A DNA stretch of 64,000 nt, from assembly GCA_963575745.1 (NCBI GenBank), contig CAUYUJ010020740.1, forward strand, positions 77,501 to 141,500, given 5' to 3'. The position numbers and the translations under genes were made by a program. The notes beneath the pieces are model-generated. The model saw only the letters and a program-made list of their open reading frames with translations. It searched no databases and was not told the DNA's origin. This DNA is from Prorocentrum cordatum (taxonomy: Eukaryota > Sar > Dinophyceae > Prorocentrales > Prorocentraceae). Positions 1 through 11,486 of the stretch are shown one piece after another. Within the stretch, counting starts at the first letter, position 1. Every line of letters begins with the position of its first letter.

Positions 1-387
1 AGCGAGGTGCGCTGCGGGCGCCACGGGTCCTGGAAGGTCTCCCGAAGGGTCTAGGGCGCGCGAGGTTTGTATTGTTCATGAGGATCATATGGTCACACGT
101 CTCATGGAGTTTCAACGGCATACGGGGCTCATCGGCTTCAACAGGAACGAACAGCTCCTTGGGGCTCATGTTTCATGAGGCCGGGGCTGGAGTTGGGCTC
201 GAGCTGGATCTGGGGCTTGATCTGGATCTAGAGCTGGAACTGGACCTGGGAACTCCTGCAAGTTCTGCTACAGCTTCTCATCCTCCTCCTCCTCCTCCTC
301 CTCCCCTGCCTCCTCCTGTCGGAGAACACGAAACGCTGAACGGTTGGATCGGGAAAGGAGTTCTGGCAACACGGACAGCATGATTAC
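1..387. other. Non-coding stretch, no gene seen
   Basis: No gene recognised. A short TCC run lies near 281-312. Positions 185-260 are a GA/CT-rich degenerate repeat (CTGGATCTGGAGCTG-like units). Confidence 0.5.
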
Positions 388-745
388 CCATGCAGAGCTT
401 TCGAATAGCAGCGCAGGTGACCCATGGGACCTGGTGGACTTGTGGGACCTGCGGGTTTACCGGACTTGCGGCACCTGTGGGACCCATAGGACATGCGCCA
501 CTTGTGGGAATTGCGGGACATTCGACACCTGTAGTAGGACCCGTGGGATTTGTGGGAGTTGTGATATGTATGGTATTTGCGATACTTGCGATTTTTTGGG
601 GACTTATGGAACGCGCGGGACTTGTAGGACCCGTGAGACTTGTTGTGCCTGTGGAGCCCGCGAGACGTGCGACATTTGTGGGACCTGTGCGACTTTGGGA
701 CATGCGAGACTGTGGCATTTGTTGGTCTTGCAAGACCTGTAAACT
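388..745. repeat. 9-bp minisatellite, consensus GGGACCTGT
   Basis: Degenerate tandem units of nine bases, GGGACCTGT with variants such as GGGACTTGC and GAGACCTGT. Because nine is a multiple of three, both strands give periodic open frames (Gly-Thr-Cys on plus, Lys-Ser-His on minus). A second array of the same unit lies at 3880-4178. Confidence 0.85.
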
Positions 746-2390
746 TGTGTCGTCGGTTGGCCCAGACAGGAGGCCCTTTTGCAAACATATTCGACTGCGG
801 AAAATACCAAAAGCATAGTTTTCATGAGTACACGAAAATTGCCAACACTATGCGCAGACAAGTATATGTGTTGTGCGCACAATTGTTGTATACATTAGTT
901 GGTGTGTCTCTCGCATTGGAGGGGCGTGCCACTTATCTTTCGCGAGCCGAGAGCTATTTGGCATGCCGCTCCAATGCACTTTTGTTTGTATACGGATGTT
1001 GCGCCGCCGCCGATTGGCTTGCAGGGCAGGTCCAGGTTGGCCCCGGAAACGCGTCGACGCCGGCCCTCCTCGCGGGGGCCCCTGCCAAAGAGCTCCAGAA
1101 GGGCCAGAAGGGAAGCTCGAGAGGCCACCCGCCAAAGGGATCCATCCTCCCGGGGCCCTCTCCTCTCGGGGGCCTTCCCGAAGCCCTCCAGAAATTTGGA
1201 ATGGGCCCCCAGACGGCCCGATAGGGTTCCCTCTGGGTTCAGAGACCTTGGCTGCGTTTGCGCCTTCTCGGGGCTTGGGCGTGTCGCGGGGGGCCCGGGA
1301 GGCGTCCCAGAAGGACCCAAGAAGGGCCCAGGAGAGTCCAAAGAAGGGCTCCCGATTGTGGCACCTAGAGGGCCCTCTTGGGTGCCACTGGGGGGGTTCT
1401 CCTCCTTGGGCCCTCTTGGGCCGCTCCTTGGGCCTCTTGGAGCCTCGTTGAACTCTCTGGGGGCTCATTCGGGGCTTCGGGGGGGCTTCGGCGGAGCCCC
1501 AAGAAAAAGGGCCCAAGAGGCCCAGGAAGATTCCAAGAAGGCTCCAAGAGCGCTCCAAGAGGGCCCCCCAAAGAGGCGCAAAGTATGTGCACGAGTGTGC
1601 CTCTTTTTGCGGGCCTCTGGGCGCAATCTTTGGTCCTTTTCGGGCCTTTTTTGGGGGCCTCTTGAGCCGTCCAGGGGCTTGTTTGGAATTCTTGCGGGGC
1701 TTGGGGAAGGCCCCGAGAGGGGCCCTGCAGGGCCCAGGGAGGATGAGGCCCGTTGGCTTTGTTTCGAGCTAGTGTTGCGCGGATCTAGAAGTGATTTTCC
1801 GGCTCCTCTCAGGCCGTCTCGGGGGGGGTGGGGGGGGGGGCGACGTGCGGGGTGGGTGGGGGGGCGGCGTGGCGCGGATGAGTGAGCGTTGTCTTTGTGG
1901 GCGGCGGTAGGCACGGTTGTCCTGAAGGGCCCCGCGATCATTTGGCAGGGACCAGGCGCGATCGGCGCCCCGATGAGGGCCGACAACGAAGAGGAGCGGG
2001 CGCGCGCCGAGCACAATCAGGCGTGCCCGGAGACGCCCTTAATTTAATTGTATGTTTTGGTTTCTTGTTGGCATTATTGTTGTATTTCGGGATCTCGGAA
2101 TCGCGTTTTATAAAGTTCATTTTTCACATACATATATATAGAGAGAGAGAGAGAGATAAACTAGTTTCTGCATTTCGCAACACAGTGATAATAGTACGTT
2201 ATTGATTTGTGCGTGGTATTCCGTAGGTTTGGCAGTTTGCAAAAGTTGTAATATAGGTGTTTTGCAAAACCGATCGTTGCTTCAAAAGTTGTAATATAGG
2301 AGTTTTGAAAACGCAGCGGTTTGGCAGCTGGGGAAAATTACATCCGGGCTGTTTTGCAAAACGCGCGCGCCCGCATTCGCCGGCGCCGCA
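746..2390. other. GC-rich intergenic sequence with repeat fragments
   Basis: No gene recognised. 980-1760 carries fragments rich in CCAAGAGG and CCTCTTGGG words, related to the family filling 6360-10980. A short GA microsatellite lies near 2134-2157 beside ATATATAT. A direct repeat based on CAAAAGTTGTAATATAGG occurs twice between about 2240 and 2310, 43 bp apart. Confidence 0.5.
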
Positions 2391-3704
2391 TTCAGAGCCT
2401 TGGAGGGCCCGAGGAGCCCCAAGACTTGTCTAATATTGCCGCGAGCAGATCCCATGGGCGCCGGCCGGAAGGGGCCCCCGCGGGGGCCCAAGTCTGCCCC
2501 GCGCGCATTGCGTGACTCGGGGGCGCTTTCGGGGCCCACCAGGGTTCCCCCGTGCCCTCGCACCCCGTCGCGGAGGCCACTGGAGGGCCCCATGAGGCCA
2601 AGAGAGCTCCGAAGAGCTAGCTCCCCTCGGGGCCCTATAAGGCGCGTCTGGCCCCCAAAGGCTCCTCCCAGAGCTCCTGGAGGGTCTTGGGAGGGCTCCT
2701 CAAAGGGGCTTCCCTGCTGTCAAGGACGAGGGCCGCCATCTTGACCGCAGGAGGCCCCTCTCTGGGTCTCTTGGGGCCCTCTCGGGGCCCTGCCTCGCAG
2801 GGCCTGTCCAGGTTTGGCGCAGCTAGGTGCGACCGGTTCGGCCTGCGCGAGGTTGGACGCGCTTTCGGGGATTCGCGTGCTCCTGTGGGAGTTGTCGCAT
2901 CAGTCGCGCTGTCGTGACATTGCGTTTCAGCGTCGGGCTGGGGGTCAAACAGCAAAGTGGCGCGTGCCCGCGTTGATCCTGGCCTGTTCGAAATGGCGCG
3001 GGGGGTGGCTTAGAATGGGAGCGCCGAGGACCAATTGTCATTCGCGCGCATGGCCCCGCGACAGAAACCGCGAACGGGGATTGCTTACTGCTTGAGCATC
3101 CGTGCGCTGAGCAATTTTGTGTACCTTGGGCTTGTCGCGAGCTGCGGCGGCCTTGCTTCTGCGGCAACTGACGCCCACTGCGACCCCCCCCAAAGATCCA
3201 ATCAGCGATGCTTTTGGAGGCAAGCGTGCGGATCCACGGTTGGCTAGCGCGCCGCGGCTTGCGCGGGGCGTGCGGTCCACCATGCACCCTTGGCAGCGGC
3301 GCTAGTGCGTGAGCCATTGCACTGTCGTCTACGATTCGGCGCAGACGGTCTCTCGTTCATTACAACGCAGGACAAAGACATGACGTCAGCGAGAACAGCG
3401 GGCGTTGCCAAAACTTTCGGGCAACGGCGTTGTAACGACCACGGGAATGTCCAGCGCAAGCGCGCATCACTCCTGCAACTTACTTTTGGTGCGTATACGT
3501 GCCCAGTTCAAACGTTCACGCAATGCGAAATGCGCGCGCGTCCTCCGTATTCTGATGGTTCCGTACAAGGTTCTGTGCTTGGTAATATAGGTGGCTTGAA
3601 AGGGCAGAACCCTGTTGCGTAATTTTCGTATTTCGGAAAACGCATGTTTGACGGATTTATGGCATTGTTAAATTATTTTGCATATATGGCCCTGTTGATG
3701 AGCC
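2391..3704. other. Intergenic; repeat fragments then unique sequence
   Basis: 2391-2800 holds further GGCCCC/CCAAGAG fragments of the large repeat family. 2800-3704 looks unique, with lower GC toward the right. No frame on either strand resembles a known protein. Confidence 0.45.
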
Positions 3705-3812
3705 TGTTTTCCACCACCACCACCATAAGTTGGAGGGGGGAAGGAAGAGGAGGAAGAGGAGGAGGAGGAGGACCCCACCCCCTCCAACTTATGATGGTGG
3801 TGGTGGAAAACA
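3705..3812. repeat. Long inverted repeat (35-bp arms, 38-nt loop)
   Basis: Left arm 3705-3739 and right arm 3778-3812 are reverse complements with one mismatch. The arms include TTTTCCACCACCACC and ATAAGTTGGAGG. The loop is purine-rich (GGA repeats). On one strand it would fold into a stable hairpin. It may be a small foldback element; no flanking duplication is evident. Confidence 0.85.
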
Positions 3813-3879
3813 CGCCCATCACCTGTGTGGGTCCACCCGACAACACACTTGTAAACCCACTGGGCTTGTGGGGGCTGAG

Positions 3880-4178
3880 GGACCAGTGGAACCTGTGAGA
3901 CTAGTAAGACTTGCGAAATCTCCGATACTTGTGAGACCTGTGGGACCTGAGGTACCTGTAGGACTTATGGGACTTGCGGCTCCTTAGACATTTGTCTGAC
4001 CTCTGGGGCCAGTGGTACCTGTTGGACGTGGGGGACCTGCCACTGTGGGGTTTGTGGGACTTGTGGGACCAGGGGGACCTGCGAGACCTGTGGGATCTGT
4101 TGTGCATGTGGGACGTGCGGGACATGTGTGGCTTTTGAAACCTGCGAGACATTTGGGACCTGTGGAACGTGAGTGACT
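3880..4178. repeat. Second 9-bp GGGACCTGT minisatellite
   Basis: Same nine-base unit and same orientation as 388-745 (GGGACCTGC, GAGACCTGT, GGGATCTGT, GGGACATGT). The array ends where the inverted-orientation CCTCTTGGGG family begins. Confidence 0.85.
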
Positions 4179-4189
4179 TGCAGTGGCCT

Positions 4190-4770
4190 CTATGGGAGAC
4201 CTCTTTGGATCTCTTGGGGGCCCCCGAGATCAGATGATTCAAGCATTTTTGGGGCTTCCCCTCTTGAGGGCCTCTTGGGAGCCTCTGGGGGCGTCTTGGG
4301 AGCACATTGGCGGTCTCTAGGTCCATATCGGTGGGAAACGGCTCCAAATGTCAGTTCGGGTTGTCCATCTTGGGGCCCTATTGGGCCGTGTTGCGGGGTT
4401 TCTTGGGTTGTCTTGGGGCCCTCTTCGGCCGTTTTGGGGGCCTCTTGGGCAGTTTTGGGGCCCTCTTGAGACGCACTTGGGCAGCCTTCGGGCGATCTTT
4501 GGTGCCTCTTGGGCGTTCTTGCGCGGTCGGAAGCTCGACAAAGCAAGAACGTTCACATTGATCGAACACCCAAGGACAATCAATGATATGATTTTTGGCG
4601 TCTGGGGCCCTCTTGGGGGCCATCTTCGGGGTCTCGTGAGTGGGTGTTCTGGGGCAGTTTTGTGCCGTGTTGGTGCTCCGCAGGACCGTCCAGGCAACGA
4701 GCTTGGGCCAACTTTGGCAGTTTGGGGTGCCCCGAAGGGGCTCCCGCAACCGAGCATTCAAATTTCTTCC
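4190..4770 (-). repeat. Large repeat family, reverse orientation
   Basis: Reads CCTCTTGGGGGCC on plus, the complement of the words at 6360-10980. The spacer module of that family (a GGAAG...TCAATGA stretch, about 4527-4590) is also present here in reverse complement, so the block is inverted as a whole. Confidence 0.75.
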
Positions 4771-5068
4771 CGATGGGGGCGCCCAGGGCCAAATTTATGT
4801 AGAGGTGGTCACCCATGGCTTTCCGCTGCAAGAATATTCGAAGAGGAATCTATGTGTGGCCACCCCCCTCCCAGCTGCCCAAAACCACCAACACTACAAA
4901 CCTTTCCGGAGTGTTTGCTCGTCGGCGCCCTCCTCCTCACATTCCTCATCTTCCTCCTCTTTCTCCCCCGTTCCTCCTCTTCCTCCTCCTCAGCCCCCTT
5001 TCCCGAGTCCAGCACCACAGGTCTCCTCCCCTTCATCCTTGTTTGCGGCAGCACAACACCAAAAATAG

Positions 5069-5560
5069 GAAGCGTTTGGCGTCGTTGATACACGGAAGCG
5101 CTGTGCATGTTTGGTTGTTGTGTTTGTTTGTCTGGGAAGCAAGGGAACAATGTCTAGTGTTGTTGCTCTGTTTTCTGTTGTTCTTGGGGATTTTGCAGGC
5201 AGCATTGCTCGCACGGGCCTCCCTCCCAGCACCATGCTCTGCGCCCCCCAGGCCCAACAGCCAACCACGCACAGTGTTTGGCGCCGTCGGTGCAAGGAAG
5301 CGTTGTGTACGCTTTCATGTAATGTTTCAGCATGTTTTTGAAGGAGGCATTGCGTATGTTTTCTGAGTTGCTCTAGTTATGGGCGCTCCACTGTTCGCCG
5401 CGGCTTCCCTCCCAGCACTCCTTTCTGAGCCTTCCAAACCCACCTCCCCCCTCCCGCCCAACAAAAAAAACGTGTGTCACCGTGCTTTCCAAACAAACAA
5501 CCAAGCACCACTCATACACAGCGTTTCCTTGCGCCGAAGGCGCCGCACGCTGTACATTGT
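5069..5560. repeat. Imperfect foldback with arms 5069-5150 and 5479-5560
   Basis: The left arm (TTTGGCGTCGTTGATACACG... then TTGGTTGTTG) recurs in reverse complement in the right arm (CCAAACAAACAACCAAGC... then GCGCCGAAGGCGCC). A third, direct copy of the core lies at about 5270-5313. TCC-rich low complexity lies just left, at 4920-5010. Confidence 0.6.
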
Positions 5561-6360
5561 TTGGTTTTGCGTTGCGGAACCAGTCAAACCTTGAGCCACA
5601 ACGGTTTGAGGAGGAGGGGAAAGGTAGGGAGGGGTACGGAGCAGTGGCGGAATCAATCAGGAACGGGTGCCGTTCGTTTGCTGAATCTTTTCTGCAACGG
5701 TGGTGCTCTCCAGGGCATCTAAAAACATGATGCCTCCATCCCCATGCCTTTTTATCCTCCACCTCTTCCTCGCTCCTCCTGCTCTTTGCTCCTTCCCAGA
5801 AGGAGTGTTGCAAGAAGGAGGCTGGCCATGGCAAACCGTCTGAAGTCAACTTTGGAACCCACCGCAGGACGTGGAAAACGGGGAGGACGTGGAGGAGGGT
5901 GAGTGAGAACGAGGCGGAGGACGAAACACCTATGCTCGTTCACCTCCCCAAGCGCTGGATGATGATGCGTGCCAGGGAGATGAGGAGGACGAGGAGGGAG
6001 ATGAGGAGGGAGATGAGGATGACAAGGATGAGGAGATGAGGACGATGAGGATGAAAATGCAGATGCGGATGAGGAGAGGCGGAAGATCAAGAGGATGTGG
6101 AATATGAGGAGGTTGGGGATGAGGACGAGGGTGGGGAGGGCGAGGATGATGAAGATAATTAGGACGAACAATGAGGAGGAGGAGGAGGAGAGAAGCGAGA
6201 CGGAGGGAACCGGAGTACCGGGGGCCTGGGCCCAGGTCCTGGGACACCCTCCCGGATTTCCCCCCCCCCCCCCCTTCTTTGGGACCCCCCCCGGGCCTCC
6301 TGGGCCCCCCCCGGCCCGACCACAAGAGTTCCAGGGAGCACGATTCAGCGACAAGAGCGG
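5561..6360. other. Intergenic, low complexity in part
   Basis: 5870-6190 is GA-rich (GAGGA and GATGAGG units). 6258-6310 is C-rich with long C runs. No gene recognised. Confidence 0.5.
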
Positions 6361-7417
6361 CGCAATAGCGGCCAAGACGACCCAAGATGACCTCAAGATG
6401 GCCGAGGAGCCCCCAGGAGGCCCCCAAAACGCCCCAAGAAGGTTCAAACATGCTCACAAGAGCGCCCCAGATGCCCAAAATTGCCCCATTCTCTCCAGAA
6501 ACTGTACATGTTCAGCATATTCGTTTCTTTGGTTTTGGCAGCGTATAACAGCGTCCAAGACGGCCCAAGAGGCCCCAAAGATCGCCCCATGGCCCAAGAC
6601 GGTCCAAGAGTCCCCAAGAGAGCCCAAAGGCGGCCCAAGAGAGCCCCAAGACGGTCCAAGAGGCGCCCCTGACGGCCTGAGATGGGCCACAGGGGGGGAA
6701 CTCCACCTCACATTCCTAGCCCCCCGCCCCAAGTCGACCCCCCAGACCGCAAGCAGGCCCCCAAGAGGCCCAAAGGCCCCGAGAGGCCCCAAACAGCTCC
6801 CAAGAGGCTCCCTAGAGGCTAGAGACCCCAAACAGGTATCCCAGAAGCCTCTGACCCACAACCCAGGCACGGTGGCAGTATGAGCCGACGACCCGTAGAT
6901 CCGCCGCCCCCTGTCGATTCATCGCAGAGGTGCCTGGCGTGCTGGATCTCTCGGTTTGGGTTTTGTTTTTTTTCCAAAAGAACTGTGCCAGTGGGTTTCG
7001 GCCCGTCCCGCCAGGGTCCCGGGACGCCCCAAGACGGCCCAAGAGGCCTCCAACACGCCCAAGATGGCCTCCAAGACGCCCAAGATGGCCTCCAAGACAG
7101 CCCCGAAGCGCCCCAAGAGGGTTCCCCGTTGGCCCAGAAACGCCCCCAAGACGGCTCCCGACGGCGTCAGACGTGCCAGGAACCCACCAAGATGGCCGAA
7201 GTTGGCTCGAAGCTGGCCCAAGACGGCCCAAGAGGCCCCCAAGAGGGCCTCCAGGAAGGCCAGAAAAGGCCAAAAACCTTAATTGTCCCAAGGTTTTCGA
7301 CGGATTTTGACATTTCCTTCTTTTCGGCCTTCCGACGGCCCGAGACGGCCCAAGAGCCCCCAAAGATCGCCGAAAGATCGCCCAAGAGGCCTCCAAGATG
7401 ACCTTCAAGATGCCCAC

Positions 7418-7456
7418 GTGTTCCCCGAAGGCTTTCCAAACCGATTCGGGGAACAC
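7418..7456. repeat. Perfect 12-bp inverted repeat at a higher-order unit end
   Basis: GTGTTCCCCGAA at 7418-7429 pairs with TTCGGGGAACAC at 7445-7456 across a 15-nt loop. The same hairpin ends the other two units: 9326-9363 (left arm lacks one C) and 10842-10880 (perfect). Confidence 0.85.
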
Positions 7457-10400
7457 ATGGTCCGATGGCTTGGCAGGTCTGGCCTCAACGTTCGGCCACA
7501 TCGGCGCTTCCAAAAAGGCAGAGGGCGGCGGTGATTCGCCGTAGGCGTCTTCGAGTCGCCGCCCCCTTTTGATGTATCAAAGGGGTGCCTGGCGTGCCGG
7601 ACGATATGGCTTTTGTGTTTTTTTCTAAAAGAGCTCCCCCTGGGGCTTCGGCCCGTCCCGCAGGCCACCCGGAAGACCCGGTTGCCCACGCTTTTCTTGC
7701 CCCAGACGGCCCCAAGATGGCCTCCAAGACGACCAAGGTGCCTCCAAGACAGCCAAGATGGCCTCCAAGACAGCTCAGATGGCCCCAAGATGCCTCCAAG
7801 ACGGCCCAAGCTGTACCCTAGACGGCCTAAGATAGCTTGAAGATGGCCCAAGACGGCCCACGAGACCCCCAAGAGGCCTCCAAGAGGTCCTCCAGGAAGG
7901 CCCGCAGAGGTCAAAATCATTGATGTTCCATAGGTTTTGGAAGGATTTTGGGATTTGCTTCTTCTCGGCATTCCGACGGCTCAAGACGGCCCAAGAGGCC
8001 CCCAAGATCGCCCAAAGATCGCCCACGAGGTCTCCAAGATGGCCCCATGACGGCCCAAGAGGCCCCCAAGACGGCCCCGAGAGGGCCCCAAGAGGCCTCC
8101 AAGACGGCCAAGATGGCCTCCAAGACAGCCAAGATGGCTTCCAAGATGGTTCAATATGGCCTCCAAGTCCGCCCAAGAGAGGAGGAGATGCCTCAAAGTC
8201 CGCCCAAGAAACCTCGAAGACGGCCCAAGACGGCCCAAGAGGTGCCCAAGAGGCCTCCAAGACGGCCCAGGAGGCATCCGAGAGGTCCTCCAGGAGGACT
8301 CGAAGAGGCCAAACTCATTGATTTTCCGTAGGTTGTTGAAGGATTTTCGTATTTGTTGCTTTTCGGTTTTCCGACGACCCAGCCGTCCCAAGAGGCCCCA
8401 AAGATCGCCCCCACAGCGCCCAAGAGGCATCCAAGATGGCCTCAGGACTGCCCAAGAGGCCCCCAAGAGGGCCCCATGAGAGTACAAAGACTATCCAAGC
8501 GGCCTCCAGGACGCCCAAGATGGCCTCTAACACGGCCCTGGAGCACCCCAAGAGGTCCCCAAGTCGGCCCCGAGAGGCCCCCCACACGGCTTCCGACGGC
8601 GTCAGACGGGCCAGGAGCCCGACGTTGGCGCTCGAAGCTGGCCCAAGATGGCCCAAGACGGCCTCCAAGAGGGCCTCCAGGAAGGCAAACCATATTGTTT
8701 GTCATACGTGTTTTAAAGTTTTTGGCATGTGTTCCTTTTCGGCCATCCGAAGGCCCAATACGGCCCAGGAGGCTTTTAAGACGCCCAAGATAGCCTCTAA
8801 GACTGCCCTGGAGCATTCCAAGAAGACCCCAAGTCGGCCCAGAGAGGCCCCCCAAACCGCTTCCGACGGCGTCGGACGGGCCAGGAGCCCACCAAAACGA
8901 CAGAAGATGGCCCTAAGATGGCCCAAGACGGCCCAAGAGGCTTCCAAACGGGCCTCCAGGAAGGGCCGAAAAGGTCAAAACCATTGATTTTCCATGAGTT
9001 TTTGAAGGATTGTGGCAGTTGTTTTCTGTTCTGCCTTCCGACGGCCCGCGACGGCCCAAGTGCACCCAAAGATCGCCCAAGAGGCCCACGACGCCCCCCG
9101 AGGCCCCCAAGAGGGCCCAAGACCAAGACGCTCAAGATGGCCCCCAAGACGGCCCAAGAGACCCCCAAGACGGCCCCAAGAGGCCCCCAAGACGGCCCAA
9201 GAGGCGTCCAAGACGCTCAAGATGGCCTCCAAGACGGCCCACGAGCCTTCCAAGACGTCCTACAAGAAGGCCCGAAAGGGTCAAAATGGCCTCCAGGCGG
9301 CCAAGATGACTTTCAAGATGCCCACGTGTTCCCGAAGGCTCTCCAAACCGATTCGGGGAACACATGGTCCGATGGCTTGGCAGGTCTGGCCTCAACGTTC
9401 GGCCACATCGGCGCTTCCAAAAAGGCAGAGGGCGGCGGTGATTCGCCGTAGGCGCCTTAGATCCGCCGCCCCCTGATGGCTTGCCACAGGGGTGCCTGGC
9501 GTGCTAAATGATTTCGGTTTTGGTTTTGGTTCTTTTCCAAAGAGCTCCCCCTGGGTCTCCGGCGCGTCCCGCCAGGGCCCCGGGAAGGATCTCAAAACGC
9601 ATCTGTCGATGCATTTGTTGCCTCAAGTTGGCCCAAGATGGCCTCCAAGACGGCCAAGATGGCCCAGGATGGCCCCCAAGTTCGCCCAAGATGGTCCCAG
9701 ACGGCCTCCAAGACGGCCCAAGAGGCCCCCACAGACTTCCAAGACGGCCCAAAAGGCCTCCAAGAGGTCCTCCAGGAGGGCCCGAAAAGGTCACAATCAC
9801 TGATTTTCCATTGGTTTTTGAAGGATTTGGGCATTCGCTTCTTCTCGGTATTCCGACGGCTCAAGATGGCCCAAGAGGCCCCCAAGGTCGCCCCAAAATC
9901 GCCCAAGAGGGCTCCATGATGACCCCATGACGGTCCAAGAGGCCTCCAAGACGGCCCCAAGAGGGCCCCAAGACGGCGCAAGAGACCTTCAAGACGCCCA
10001 AGATGGCCTCCAAGACGGCCCTGGAGCACCCCAAGAGGACCACAATTCGGTTCGGAGAGGCCCCCCACACGGCTCCCGACGGCGTCAGACGGGCCAGGAG
10101 CCCACCACGATGGCCGACGCTGGCTCGAAGTTGGCCCAAGAGGCCTCCAAGAGGGCCTCCAGGAAGGCCAGAACAAAAGCCAAAAACACAAGTTTTCCAT
10201 TAGGTTTTTGAAGGATTGTGGCCCGAGACGGCCCAAGAGCCCCCAAAGATCACCCACAGATCGCCCAAGAGGCCTCCAAGATGGCCCCCAAGACGGCCCA
10301 AGAGACCCCCAAGACAGCCCCAAGGGGCCCCCAAGACGGCCCAGGAGGTTTTTAAGACGCCCAAGATGGCCTCCAAGACGGCCCTGGAGCATTGCAAGAG

Positions 10401-10841
10401 GGCCCCAAGTCGGCCCAGAGAGGCCCCCCAAACGGCTTCCGACGGCGTCGGACGGGCCAGGAGCCCACCAAAACGGCTGAAGATGGCCCTAAGATGGCCC
10501 AAGCCGGCCCAGGAGGCCTCCAAAAGGGCCTCCAGGAAGGGCCGAAAATGCCAAACTCATTGATTTCCCATGAGTTTTTGAAGGATTGTGGCATTTGTTT
10601 TTTTTCTGCCTTCCGACGGCCCGAGACGGCCCAAGTGCCCCAACGACGGCCCAAGAGGCCCCCAACGTCGCCCAAGAGGCCCACGACGGCCCCAAGAGGC
10701 CCCCAAGACGGCCCAAGAGGCGTCCAAGACGCTCAAGATGGCCTCCAAGAGGGCCCACGAGCCTTCCAAGACGTCCTCAAAGAAGGCCCGAAAGGGTCAA
10801 CATGTCCTCCAGACGGCCAAGATGACCTTCAAGATGCCCAC

Positions 10842-10880
10842 GTGTTCCCCGAAGGCTTTCCAAACCGATTCGGGGAACAC
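10842..10880. repeat. Third copy of the unit-end hairpin
   Basis: Arms and loop match the copy at 7418-7456. The loop is again GGCTTTCCAAACCGA. This conserved end lies at the right boundary of the array. Confidence 0.85.
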
Positions 10881-10980
10881 ATGGTCAGATAGCTTGGCAG
10901 GTCTGGCCTCAACGGTTGGCCACATAGGCGCTTCCAAAAAGGCAGTGGGCGGCGGCGATTCGCCATAGGCGTCTTCGATA

Positions 10981-11310
10981 AGCAAACAAATAGCCCGGGG
11001 AAGGGCGCAACCTTCTGCAGTCACGCGTAGCGCAGGGCGCGGCCCTCTATTCATATACTGCGCGCCGCGGGGCAATGCGGATAGGGGGCGTGCGCAGGCG
11101 CGCTGAACTCCTTGTTGTGGTCACGGTCCGCGTGAAGGGTGTGCCGAATAATCTGGAAGCACCCGCGGGAACACGCCCACTGACGCAGCAGGTGCATCTC
11201 CCTGTGGGGCACCACCCGTGTGAGGCATGTGCCGAAATGGGCGGGGGGACGCCATGCGAAGTTGCCCATGGGCTCCACAGGTGGAGCTCTTTCCGGGACA
11301 ATTCGTGTGA
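10981..11310. other. Unique sequence, no gene recognised
   Basis: A plus-strand frame here has several Cys and His (HHPCEACAEM, about 11212-11241), but nothing I can match to a family. It ends ahead of the exon-like piece that follows. Confidence 0.35.
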
Positions 11311-11486
11311 GGGGCGAATCGGACTCCACAGAGAGGCAAACAGTTCTTGGAGGAGATATGTTGGTGGCTTCGCAACGTCGCATCTGGACATGTGCTGATG
11401 GACGCAGTGCAGGAGCAGCAGCTGCCGCCGAATCATTGGTGGCAGTTCAAGGCTGCGTGGCTGCTACGGCAGCTACCAGGCTTCAG
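11311..11486 (+). pseudogene. Exon-like coding piece ending in a GTAAGA donor
   Basis: After a TGA at 11308-11310 the frame stays open and reads as a Trp-rich helical peptide with pieces such as EEICWWLRNVASG and WWQFKAAWLLRQLPGF. At 11486/11487 it runs into CAG then GTAAGAG, a good 5' splice donor, and the frame stops at once if read through. The composition is unlike the surrounding repeats. No family was recognised. It could be an internal exon of a host gene, a relic, or chance; no matching downstream exon was found. Confidence 0.35.

Larger units (their letters stand above)
6360..10980 (+). repeat. Higher-order tandem array of the CCAAGAGGCC family
   Basis: Built of short degenerate words (CCCAAGACGG, CCCAAGAGGCC, CCTCCAAGATGG), broken at intervals by a spacer module ending ...TTTTTGAAGGATT then TTCCGACGGCCC (near 7300, 7930, 8330, 8720, 9000, 9820, 10210, 10575). 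Larger units start with a conserved CCGCCGCCCCCTG...GTGCCTGGCGTG module (about 6897, 7557, 9461) and end with a conserved block (7398-7545, 9305-9450, 10826-10970). The three units are about 0.65, 1.9 and 1.5 kb, differing in the number of inner repeats. Long open frames in all directions reflect absence of stops in the repeat, not genes. Confidence 0.85.

Noticed and set aside
6095-10892. Many Pro/Arg/Gly/Gln-rich frames
   Set aside because: Stop-free repeat words; frames are not conserved between higher-order units.
11212-11260. Zinc finger HHPCEACAEM
   Set aside because: Cys/His spacing fits no known finger and the frame has no support.
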